From assembly GCF_000208865.1 (NCBI RefSeq), contig NC_018386.1:682001-746000 (forward strand): DNA of 64,000 nucleotides, read 5' to 3'. The position numbers and the translations under genes are program-made. Of the stretch, positions 25,401 to 36,869 are shown piece after piece; positions within the stretch are counted from its first letter, which is position 1; each line of letters begins with the position of its first letter. This stretch comes from Neospora caninum Liverpool (taxonomy: Eukaryota; Apicomplexa; Conoidasida; Eucoccidiorida; Sarcocystidae). Below the pieces are notes generated by a model, which saw nothing but the letters and a program-made list of their open reading frames with translations, did not search any database and was not told the DNA's origin.

Positions 25401-26283
25401 AACCGCCCCGATTTTTTCCAAGCCGAAAAAAGACACACACACACACACGGCCCACACGACTGCCATGCCAGCAGCTGGATTGAGAGACGCCCTGAGAGAA
25501 GACGGGAGGGGGAGGAGACAAACGCACGCCGGTGCGGCACCCTGCCGGTGAATCGAAGGAACGCGACGAGGCTAATTCGAGCTTTGCGTGTGGTCGCTGT
25601 TCGGTTCCCAGGCTGCGTATCTGTTCAACATTCCTCTCAAGGGGACGATGGCGCACTCCTTCGTCACTTCTTTTTCTTCCTTCGATCAACTGAAGCGCGA
25701 CTTGGTTATGCCGCCGCCCACGCGAGGCGCCGGCGCGGGTGAGCAACCTGAGAAAGAAGGCGGCGGGGCGTCTGCGCCTCGCGTCGTTCTCGGAAAGGAT
25801 CTCATTGAACAGGTGCGTGCTGGCCCCCAGACAGCCCTTCACACACCGCCCCTCTCACTTGTATCCCCTTCTCAATTCGCAGAAACATTTCCATACGTCT
25901 CTACATACACATGTGTTCAAACCGTTGATGTACATATGCATGTATGTATATGTATGTGTATGTATGTATATGTATGTTGTGTATGTAGTGTAGGACATGG
26001 GTATTGTGCGGGTTGGGCGCGAGTCGTGCTAGAGGAAAGTCAGAGAGAGAGGCAGACGTGAAAGGTTGCATGCGTGTGGAGTGGTCTCAAACCTCGTCAA
26101 AAATGGCGAGAAAGGAGAGGAAGTCCGGCGGGGTCTCCGCTGGGACTCGGGGAGTGGGAGGAGCCGTGCCTCCGTGATGCGCGGGATCCGCAGGGAAAAG
26201 GCTGACGTCTGGCTTTGCAATTAAGCCGAAAAAACAGGAGCTTTCAGGCAGAGCCCGATGAGTGGCGTGAGCGCACAAATCTA

Positions 26284-26318
<35 letters not shown>

Positions 26319-29300
26319 ATGCATGTGTCTTTGTACGTATCCACATCTCTCAAGGTGTGCATATACATATTCATATATGTGGATGTGTATGTGCTTGTAG
26401 GTTCGTGCATGTGGGCGTTTAAAGATAATCAGGGTGCTCGATCCTTCGTGGGTGTATGTGCTTTGGCGGCAAGAAGGAACACAAGACCATGCGCTGAGAG
26501 CTGTCGCGTTTGCGTTTTTACGCCAGGTGCTCAAGTATCGGGAGAAAGTTGTAGCGCTGTGGCCAGCTGAGAACCTCGACTCGATGATGAACATGGGCGA
26601 ACTGGCGGCATTCACGGCTTTTGCGCAAGTGAGGCTTCTTCCTCTTTTCGTTTCTTTTCGTCTCCGTTTTTCCCTTTTTGTCTCTTTTGTTCGTGGGGGG
26701 TTTGGCGCGGACGGCGAGAGAGGGGTTAACAGCCGAGTCAAAGCCGGAAGCGTCTCTCGAGTCTCGGTTTTTTCTCTCGGGTTTCTCGAAGAGTCTTTGC
26801 GCGAAGAGAAGGGGACGGGGCGGGTGCTATAGCAGGCACCCAAAGCCATGAGCCTTCGTTCATTCTATGTCTACCTGTCAGAGTTCATGTCGTGCCTATG
26901 ATACATATTTTAGACGTGAATGGCCCGACTGACTCTTGACTTGCTACACCCGCCTGGGACATCGCAAAAGGGATATGGGAAAAGCGAGGACTCCCGAATG
27001 AAATAATGTGCTCCAGAGCGGCAGGGACAGAGCGAGGGTGGCGTTTAGAGGAGCAATTGCCCGTGCCACGTGTCGTCCATCGGTGGAGTCGAGGACGCCG
27101 TCGAAGGGCTCTTTTAGGACCGCAGACAGAGCAACCTGGAGGGGCGTAGAATGAACTGTGTATACGTCTGGTTTTCGAGACACAGCCACGCATTGCCTCC
27201 TGTCTGTTCTTCCCTCTTTTGTTTCTTCTTTCTCCGAGATATCCATTTGTTTCCCCTTTTCTTGGCTTATTGACAGACTTTTCCCAATGCGTTTCTGGCC
27301 CTCGTCGACACGTACGACACGCTCTACTCGGGTGAGGAAGGAAGAGAGACCAAAACCGAGAAAGGGTTCCTTCTCCTCTCTCTCTCGTCCCTCGGTGTCT
27401 CTCGCACGCGCGCCGAGTTGTCGTTTCTCTGCGTGTGTCTCTTCGGCTTCCATTTCTGCGAGATATGTCACAGTCTTCTTCACGCGTTTTTTCCCCCTGT
27501 TTCGCTGAGTGTTCGTTCTCGTCCTCTTCGATCTTCGCTGTCTCCTCGCCGTTCCCCGCCGTCGCGTTCGTCTTCGCTGAGTTCGGCTTCTCTCGCGCCC
27601 TTGCGTCGTTCACCCACTTTCGCGTTTTGCCCCAGTCGCCTCCGTCCGAACCTTTTGGTGTTTTCGCTGTCTGCCGACCGCGTTTAACAGCTTATCGACA
27701 GCGTCGTGCATGCGTCGAACCTCCAGCTGCTGCTTGCGATGTCTCTCTCTGGCGTCATCTGCCGCGGTCCTTTCCCTTCTTGGCCTCGATGTACAACTCT
27801 CAGACAAAAGCGCCGACCCTCGACCTTTCCTGTCTTTCCCCTTTCGCCTTTTCCCTCCCCTCGACCTCTTCTCCTCTTTCTTCCTCTTTCCTGCGGCTTC
27901 CTTCCCAGGTGTCCCAAACGCGCTCGTCGTCAGCGCCGCTCTGCTGGCGTGCGGCTACCAGCCCTGTGGCGTTCGCCTCGACTCTGGAGATTTGGCGTGT
28001 CTTTCCAGGTGCGTCCTGTCAGCTCAGCTGCTCGAGACAGTCAAAGACGGGATCCTTACTTGAGTATGAGGCTCGAGAGATGGCCCGAACGGTTAGACCC
28101 GGAGCGCCTTTACCTCCCTTAAACCATGAACCGGATAAAATCTTTTCAAGAATCTGCCACGCCTAAACGTGGATCCAAACGTGCCGGGGCGGGGAGAAGA
28201 CCGACTGCTGTACCTCACCGGCGAAGCTGCTTTAAACTGGTAGCTATGAGTAAATGCATCTCCACATCAATGACGGGACGTGCACGAAAAGTTGTAGATA
28301 GGTAGACACATAGTGCATTGTTGACTACCTCTGGGTGTACGTATATATATATATATATGTATATATATATTTGTGGATTTAGCCAAATATACAGTGAAGC
28401 GCATGGAAGCAGGACAGCGTAGATACGAGAGGAGGAACGGTGTCCATATCCCTCTAGCGAGCTCTGCCTCCTGGACGTGTTTTCTGTTTTTGCATGCACT
28501 CTGGATTTTGTCGCATGCACGTGCTTTTTGTGCGATGCAGAGACGTCCGGAGATTGTTCCACGAGGCAGCTGCTGCGTTTGAGATGCCCGCGTTGTGTCG
28601 GTTGAAAATCGCAGCCTCCAACGACCTCAACGAGGTTATCATCTCTTCGGTCCGTGACGAGGTACGCACAACTCAGACGCGCCGCACATGCGGCGCTTCT
28701 CAGAACGGAAACCAAACGTGGACCAAAAAGTTGATCTGGACCGTAGCTCTGCACATCCATACATAGAGAAAGATGAATGCATGTGTACACCCATACATAC
28801 ACTTGTGCGTGTGTACAAATACGCCATTCTGTTTTTTAAAATCTCCCACTCTCGTTTTTCTCCCTATCTCCCGTTTCTCGCTCTCTCTCTCTGTCTCAGT
28901 TGTCTTTCTGGCCTTGACCGTTCTGTGTGGCGCCGACCTCAGCGCGGCGTCTCGACTTTTTTCGGTGCCCGCCTCTGCTTGTTTCCCGCCTCCCCACCGG
29001 GTCGTTGTTTTTTTTGCCCTGAGTGTCCTTGTCTCGCATCTTCTCTCAGGGGCACGAAATCGACATCTTTGCAGTTGGGACGAACCTGGTCACGTGCCAG
29101 GCTCAGCCTGCGCTGGGCATGGTGAGCAGAAGACAACGCCGTGTGCATGCCAGGGAAAAACGCAGACAGAAGGAAGACACCGTGATAGGGCACCCCCTGA
29201 CCGTCGGTCGGTTTCCGTTTTCGCCTTCTTCCTGGTGTTGCACTGTCGCACATCCGCCCTTCAAGTCTCCGCCCAAGGCCGGGAGTCCTGTTTGTGTCGA

Positions 29301-30280
29301 AATGGAGATAAAAAGGGATCGCGTGTGTAGAAAGGGATTCTCGTGCCGAGAGCATCGATATGTCTAAGCATGCAAATGCTTCCTCAGGATGCCGTTTTCG
29401 GCGGAGCCTGGGGACGCCTCGTGTGAAAACGGGCTTTTCTCGCTTCGGAGAACGCGGCTGTTGAACACCTTCCAAATGTGTGCACCTGTTCATGTATGCA
29501 TTCTTTAAAATGGGAGAATACGCCTGTGTCCCAGCCTTTTTCGTTCGCGTTTTCCGTTCAGGTCTACAAACTCGTTGAGCTCGAAGGCAACGCCTGCATG
29601 AAGGTGTCTCAGGTCTTCGAGAAGGCGTCTCTTCCCTGCAAGAAAGAAGCTTACCGGCTCTTCACCAAAGACGGCTCGCCTGCAGTCGACCTTCTCCAGG
29701 TGTGAAAATGCGAGCGGCGCAGAGAGACGCGAATGCGGGACTTGCGACAGGGAACAAACGGTGGACAGAAGAAGGACCTTCCTATTAATTATACTGTGCT
29801 AAATAAATTCTTGTTTGGACAACCAGTTAATTCATTAATTTTCTATTCAAAGCGGGAAAGGTCAAAAACCAAGCGCAGAAGAACGTCCATCGAGATTCCG
29901 GAGACCAAAGACGGCGGGGGATCCTTCTGTGCGTCGTTTTTGCGCACTTTCAGGAAGCAAAGGATCCTCCTCCTGCTCAAGGTGAACGCATCTTTTGTCG
30001 GCATCTGTACGACGATCGCAAGCGATGCTTCCTCGTCCCCTCCAATGTGAAGCGACTTCTGCAGCCTTACATCTCCCGCGGCAAGCTCGTCGCGGAACCT
30101 CTCTCTCTTGAAGTGAGCTAACGACGGCCTCCAACCAGACTGTCTTATCCAAACTCACGCAGAGATGCACACACACAAAACAAACAAATCTTCATGCATG
30201 TATATATATATATATATCTAGATGTGTCAGTCCGGAGGATTCTCCACTGCATGCATGCATCGAAATCTATGTAGCCACGA

Positions 30281-30318
<38 letters not shown>

Positions 30319-31039
30319 TTTATGCCTGTGCGCAGACGATCGCGCCTTTATGTTGATTCAGAGTTGTGTCAATTGTGGGCGTTTGTGTTTTCTTTTGCAT
30401 GCCTCAGGACGCGCGGGCGCAGTGCATCAGTGGTCTTCGCTCCCTGCGGAAAGATTTGACGCGGCTGATCAACCCCACACCGTTCAAGGTAGGGCGTGCC
30501 GGCACAAGACGCCGTTTCACCCCGCTCCCGCAACAGAATGAATATATATATATATATATACATACATATGTTCAAGTATATAGATACAGTGATACGGAAT
30601 ATGTGGGTGTCTCTAGTGCTTCTATGTGTGCATCGAGGCGGCGCATTAGATGAAGCCTTCACGTGTGCGGTCGTGTGTGTTTTTTCGGTGCCTGTTTGGT
30701 TCTCTAACGGGTTGGCGGTCCCGGTGCGCCTGTAGGGGGGTGGCCTTCGAGACCACGTGCCTCATCACGTATACACATGTCTCCACGTCGCTGCGGAATC
30801 AGGTGTACACATGTGCGTATTTTCGCGTCCGTTTCCGCCCTCCAGACAAGTGAATGCGTGTATCGATCTACAGCGAAATAGGCTGATGTGTCGGTATATC
30901 TCGATGTATTCGTTAAAACGCATGTGCCGTTTTCCTCATCCCTGGATTGGTGCCGGTTCAGGTGTCTGCCAGCGAGGATTACTTTACGTGCTTCCACCGC
31001 ATGTGGCAAGGCATGGCCCCCGTTCGGACCTACGAGTGA
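22445..31039 (+). CDS. NAPRT: Nicotinate phosphoribosyltransferase (NAPRT)
   Basis: Converts nicotinate, PRPP and ATP to nicotinate mononucleotide, the entry of the Preiss-Handler NAD salvage route in the cytosol. Fifteen exons keep phase: 22445-22764, 23416-23492, 24031-24169, 24602-24663, 25138-25208, 25612-25812, 26527-26628, 27277-27331, 27909-28008, 28541-28661, 29050-29121, 29562-29699, 29954-30112, 30408-30488, 30962-31039; 591 residues. Family signatures seen: [11 protein letters not shown] near the start, [18 protein letters not shown] and [20 protein letters not shown] with the expected phospho-acceptor His at about 238, [54 protein letters not shown]. The C-terminus ends in the usual helix after [10 protein letters not shown]. 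The ATG at 22445 is the only in-frame ATG after a long ATG-less open stretch. Length is near the human enzyme (538) with an extra insert of about 30 residues in exon 6. Confidence 0.95.
24190..24300 (+). repeat. CTTCTCCTCCTT polypyrimidine repeat in NAPRT intron 3
   Basis: Tandem CTTCTCCTCCTTCTCTTC-like copies lie just downstream of the 24169 donor. Non-coding intron repeat. Confidence 0.75.
26282..26318 (+). repeat. (CTAT)n tetranucleotide microsatellite
   Basis: About eight copies of CTAT/TCTA in NAPRT intron 6, followed by ATGCATGTG. A potentially length-variable marker. Confidence 0.9.
29775..29860. other. AT-rich patch in NAPRT intron 12, possible mitochondrial insertion
   Basis: This stretch of about 80 bases is far richer in A/T and in TTAATT words than the GC-rich intron around it. 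Coccidian nuclear genomes are known to carry many small mitochondrial DNA fragments (NUMTs), often in introns. The match to mitochondrial DNA is my inference only. Confidence 0.3.
30284..30315. repeat. (TA)n microsatellite in NAPRT intron 13
   Basis: A run of TA dinucleotides after GAGACA. Shorter TA runs sit at about 30200 and 30541 in the same gene region. Confidence 0.85.
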
Positions 31040-34000
31040 AAAAGTCGGGGACTGCGGGACGAGCGAGAGACGCTTGTGCTCCGTTCCGAATCGAAGAGAG
31101 GCCGTGGTATCCGAGCTGTGCGGCGACTTTGAGCGGAAGTTGGAAGCGCCTGGGACGCAGGAGACGCCACGTTTCGTCGCCCAAGAAAGAGCGCGCAGGG
31201 TTGTGTCCAGACACAGTCGGCCTTTACCCCGTGACAGCGATCGGCGGGGCCGGAAGGAGGGGAAAACTCAATCGTGCTTCGTGGTTTCTCTCTCGCCTGT
31301 TTTTGCGTGCACGGGAGAGTGGAGGAGAAACGAACAACGCCGAACAGGAGTGCGGCGCGCGGTTGTGTCAAAAGGTGTACAAGCTGGGAAAACAGGACGA
31401 AATGACAAGTTGTCTTCTAGACTTAAGCAGGGGATTGACTGCCTTCTGAACAAAGTGATGTGTTTTCCGGGATTCGCAAAAAGGACAAGGTAACTGAAGC
31501 GTGACCGGGGGGGATCCACGGGGGCGAGGAGAAAGGCAACGAGGATGCTCTCTTTGTGAATGAGTGACAAGTGAAAGGTGAGTGTCGACTGCGAGGATTG
31601 TGTCGCTTTGAACCTTCAGGGGAGTTGTGAGGAAGCGCCGCCGAATCTGTTTTTTCCGAGATGCTTACGGGCGAGGCCAGACGCCCCTGCGTGAACAGGC
31701 CTTTTTTCTTTTCTGCATCACGTCTCTCGCAGCGGCGCCGATGTTCTCTGACTTCTTCGTTTTCACTTTGTTTGCTGTCTAGGAAAGCCCATGTTGTTTC
31801 TTCCTCGCGAGGGTTGTCTGTACTTTTCACTTTGCTCGCTTATTTTGGCATACGCAAGATATGCGACACCAAAGTACGTGCCGGGGAGGTCGCGCCTGTT
31901 CGGGGGCGCCTCATCCCTCACGATTCTGAAGTCTCCTGCTCTTGGCTAAGAAACGAACCGCCGTTCTGCCGAAACAGAGAAACCAAATGGTTTCGAGTCT
32001 CTTCGCCGTTCCCCACTGGCTCTCTCCCAGGTAGCTGCCTCAGTCGCTCAGCCCGTCTGTTCCGTCCTCCAAACGGAACCCCTAGAAGGCTCAGAAAGTC
32101 AGAGAGTTCCCAGGCCGCTCTCCGACGGCCTTCCAAGTTGGCGGGTGTTTGAAGTAAGCGGAAACGTTGTGTCAGTCGTGGCGTTTTGAACACATGATTC
32201 TAGAACTCAGAGCCTCGAAGAAAAGGGCTCGAGCTAGCCACCCCGGCGTCATCGCTCCACCTCGAGAGCGACAAACAAGGGAAAGTGGAAAGGGGAGACA
32301 CGGTCCACTCAAACGCGGCTCAGATAGAAACGCGGTAGACACTCGAGTGGGGTGCGGAAATCCCCCGAAGCGCAAGAGGCGAGAACGTCCTCGCGCAGAC
32401 GAAGACTTGAATCTTCCCTTTCAGACGGGTGAGGTGGAAAATCCGAGGATTGATTTCGGGCGGAAGTCTCTCTGCCTCTCGCACGCGATCGTTCTGATCA
32501 ACACGCGCGTTTTTCACGGGTGTGCTCGACTGTCGAAACGCTCGCTATATCTTTCTTCCGCGCTTCTCGCGAGCATCCATTTCCCTGGCAGTCTCTGACG
32601 ACCTCCCGCAAGGGGCCACGTTCCGTGCCTCCCAGCGGCGCATTCCACGGGGAATGCCTTGTTACAGACGCCGCTGCGGGGCGGAAAAGAGGCGCGCCTG
32701 AGCGGCAGCAAGAGAGCCATCCGAGTTCTGAACAGGGACAGACTCCAGGTTCCCTTTCTTCTCTACAGCAAGGCTGTAAAGCCTTCTTTCTGACGTGAGA
32801 TCGGCCGCACGCTTCAACAGACTTTCGACACTCGCGGACTGAAGGCTGCAACCTTTTCTGGAAACTTTGGTGTCTTCCTTCTCACTCTCAGACAGACAAT
32901 ATCTGGACAGAAGTGAGCTCGACCGACACGAGTAACTCTGCCGAAGCTGAAACTGTTGAAAAGCTCGTGTCGCACCAACCTCTGTCTACGCCCCGAGCAT
33001 TTCGAAAAGTGGGAAAGACTACTCTGCGGAGGGCTTCCCGTTTGCTAGACTGGATCCTTTTTCTGCCGAGAAAAAGTGGGCACTGTCGAGACTCGGTCCC
33101 CGTCTGTTTTTCCGCGACTTCTTTTCCTACCGCCTCTGGACTACACGTCAAAAGAGAGGAAACGCCTTCCTCTTCCCCACTGTTTCCTTTGCTTCTGTGT
33201 GCATGCTTGTGGGCAACTGCTCGACAGGGACTGACTCCCCTGCCGCCCTCTGTTGTCTTTCCAGGCTTTTTCTCTCCGCTCTGTACTCGGTGTTGCTCCC
33301 CGTCTCGCCGCTTGTATGAGCCTCGTTTCTCCTGTCGTTCCAGCTCGCTTGGTTCTCTACCTTCTTCCGCGCTGTTTTCCGTGCTGCTCTCATTCAAACT
33401 TTCCAACTTTTCTCGCTTTTCGCTTTTCTCGTTTTTTTCGCTTTCCTGGGTTTCCTCTCCAGCCCTCGATTCTCTCGTGCACTGCTCTCGGTTCGCGACG
33501 GCTGTACGCGCCCCGCAACGCCGTTCCCCCGTCAGGAGGCAGAAGCGAAACGACGGCTGCCTGGAAGAAGAAAGCAAGAAACCAGGGAAAAAAACACCAT
33601 GTCTCTCCCCATGTCGCGGGTTCCACAGAGAGGATGTGGGGCGGTTCAGAAAAGGAGAAGTGGGAAAACGACGAGGAAACGGCCGACTCAAAATCGCTGT
33701 CAAAAAGCGTTGACTCGCGCATGCCTCTGCATGCATGCGTCGCGAGCTCAAAGCCTTCGATTTTTGTTCGCAAAACCGACTAAAGATGCGACTCAGGAGG
33801 AGCATGGGTGGTCCCTTCTTGTTTTTTCCTTTCCTCCATCTTCTCTTTTCTTTGTCTGCCGCGTCTCCCTCCGAGGTTCCGCGGCATCCCACACATTCTC
33901 CGCTCGCCGGCGGCTCATCGGGCCGAGAGAGACTTTGCATTTTCCCGACTGAGTCAGGCCTCCTCTCTCTCCCTTCGATGCAGTTCCGCTTCGTCTTCGT

Positions 34001-34398
34001 GTCCCGATACCTCTAATTCTCTTCGTCGCCCCTGCTTCTGTCGCGAGACGTTTTTCCTTTGCTCGAAGAAGAGAATTTCCAGCCCTCGGGACGCTCTCGC
34101 CGCTCTTTCTGCTGGAGAGATCGACTTCCCCGCCACTTCCCTCTCAGTTTTACGTATCTTCTACTTACATCTGAATGGTTCTCCTAACCCTGCAGGTATA
34201 GACACCGCGCTTTCTTGCCTTCTCCAGCCTCCCCACGAAATCGTCTCCTCCCTGCTTGATGTAGCTCCATACTCCAACTTCTTCCTCTTGTTCTCCCTCG
34301 TGTCATCCCTCGTGTTCTCTCTCTTGTTCTCTCTCTTGTTCTCCCTCGTGTTCTCTCTCTTGATCTCTTGTTCTCCCGTTTGTTCTCATTTTTTCCCA
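31040..34398. other. Intergenic gap between NAPRT and the DBP10/DDX54 gene
   Basis: 3.4 kb with no supportable gene. It contains the NAPRT 3' UTR and the helicase promoter and 5' UTR. Open frames on both strands (for example minus 32888-33940) are low-complexity Arg/Glu/Ser protein with no domain. TGCATGC words cluster at about 33718-33740. The final 110 bases carry a TTGTTCTCTCTC-type repeat. Confidence 0.5.
34285..34378 (+). repeat. TTGTTCTCTCTC 12-bp repeat just before the helicase start codon
   Basis: About seven imperfect copies of a 12-bp pyrimidine unit end 20 bases before the ATG at 34399. The frame through it is open back to about 33808 but has no ATG, so it reads as 5' UTR. Confidence 0.8.
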
Positions 34399-36824
34399 AT
34401 GGCTTTACTTCCGGGTGAGGCTGCTGCGTCAGCGGCACCTGCTGCTGCGAAGAAGAAGAAGCGGAATGCGTTCGAGGCTCTGGGTTTGTCGACGCCGACG
34501 TCTCTGGCGGCGATTAAGGGTCTGGGCTTCTCTCAGCCGACGCCCATTCAGCGCCGAGCCATTCCGCTGCTGCTCAAGCGCAAAGACTGCATCTTGATGT
34601 CGCGCACGGGGTCTGGGAAAACTGCCTGTTTCCTCCTTCCGCTCCTCGACCTCCTGGGGCAGCACAGCTCAGTCGTCGGCGTGCGGGCGGTCCTGATTGC
34701 TCCCACGCGCGAGTTGGTTGCGCAGATTCACCGAGTCTGCCACAAGCTCCTCAGCAGCAGTTCGCTGCGTCTCTGCTGTCTCCTCGGCGGCGAGAACTAC
34801 TCGAAGCAGTTTCTCGCCTTGTCGCGCAACCCGGATATTCTCCTCACGACCGTCGGTCGCGGCACACAGCTGCTCCAGGACAAGGTTCTGAGTCTCGCCG
34901 CCGCGAGTTTCCTCGTCCTCGACGAGGCCGATCGGATCTTTGAGCTCGGTTGGAAAGAACAACTTTCCATCTTATTTGCTGCGCTCCCCGCGAACAAGCA
35001 AGTCGTCCTCGTCTCGGCCACGCTCCCTGGCGATCTCGTCCACTTTGCGAAACTCGGACTCCGCGATCCCGAATTCGTCCGCCTCGAAAAAGAGTGCACC
35101 CTCAGCGACGACCTCCAAATGCAGTTCCTCTTCGTCAGAGGTGCCCAAAAAATACCCACTCTTCTTTTCCTGCTCAAGCAAACCATTCAGGTACACATGC
35201 CGTGAACGCGGCACACAAATCCTAGACAGACCGGGACAGAGAAAAAGGGAGAAAGAGATCGGTGCCGAAAAGCATGTGGCGGCTGCAGCGGATATGGCGA
35301 TGCCGCTGGCCAGTGGAAGCCAACTATGTCATTGGGGACTCGGCCGCGGGTGTTTGCACATTTTCCGACGCGATTCGTTTCGGCGTATACAGACGCCGGG
35401 ATATCTACAAGCATCGTAGGCTTATGCGCATGCATACCCATCCGCATACATGCGCATGTTTCTGTAAACCCCCATATATATATATATATATAGGTGGAAA
35501 GAGAGACATACGTGCATACGTAGTTGTTCTAGAGTGGGAGTATCTGCGTGCGTGCTTCCGCTTTGTGTGTTCAGAAGAAAGAGCAAGTTCTGGTCTTTGC
35601 GTCGACGCGTCATCAAGCGACTTTTCTTCAGTGCTTCTGCGAGCGCCTTGCCTTCCCCTCGGCTGTCATCTACGGCGCGATGGACCAGACGGAGCGCGTC
35701 CAAACTCTCGCTGCGTTCAAAAAAGGTAAACCCTTCGAATAGAACGTTTTAGGCGGGAATAGCACGTGCCTTACGTCAAACCGCAGCGACGCTCGCCACT
35801 CACTTCCCAATACAGACACGCATGCAAATACGCATATATACGTATACATAATATATATATATATATTATTTGTAGGTATAGGTGTATACTTGTGCAAATA
35901 ACATTTACGTGCAGATATCCATGGGTGTACTTACGTATATATATATATATATTAAATGCGATGTGTCTACATCTGTATATATGTGTATATATGTATATAT
36001 ACGTATACATGTGTGTAGATGCCCGCAACTCTGTTCTTTGTGCGTAGATTCAAAGCACGATAAGTGCGTATGCTCCTGGAGGCTGTCTGTTTTCTGCCTT
36101 GGCGGAAGTGCTACCATTTTCGGTTTCGCCGCGCGTCCCTCTTCCCAACGTGACAGTGTGCGTAGAGCTCTTATATGTGGCGTGTGGAGAGATGTGAAAG
36201 GTGTCTTATCTTTTATGACTCGCATTCTTCCGCTCTGCTTTTCCGTATTCCCTTCGCCCGCCCCTTTGTTTTGGTCGCAAGTTCTCCCTTCTCTCGCATG
36301 CCGCGGACACGACCAGGAGACACTTTTTCTCGCCGTGTCGTGTTGCAGGAAAGATCTCTGTTCTTTTGGTGACTGACGTCGCGGCGCGGGGTCTCGACAT
36401 TCCGCATCTTCCTTCCGTCATCAACTTCGATTTCCCGTCGTCTGCGAAGCTGTTTGTGCATCGCGTGGGGCGCACAGCACGTGCCGGCAGGTGGGGACGA
36501 AGTCCGAAAGTACAGGAACAAACATGAAACATAACTAAGTTTCACACCTGAAGGATCTGCCCAAACCGACCCATCGACCTGCCTGTCATATATGTATTCA
36601 TATATATATATATATATATATGTATATGCATAAAGTGTTTTTTCGTTGTGGATTCGAGTGTGTCTCCATATCAGTCTGCATGCGGTCTACCCCGAGACAT
36701 TCGTATCGATCGCGGGGCCTAGTGGTGACAGTTACATTTATCGTCCGGATGTTGGCCTATATATGTATATATCTGTTTACTTATATGTCTTGGCATATAA
36801 CTTAATGTAAGACGGTTATGCATT

Positions 36825-36869
<45 letters not shown>

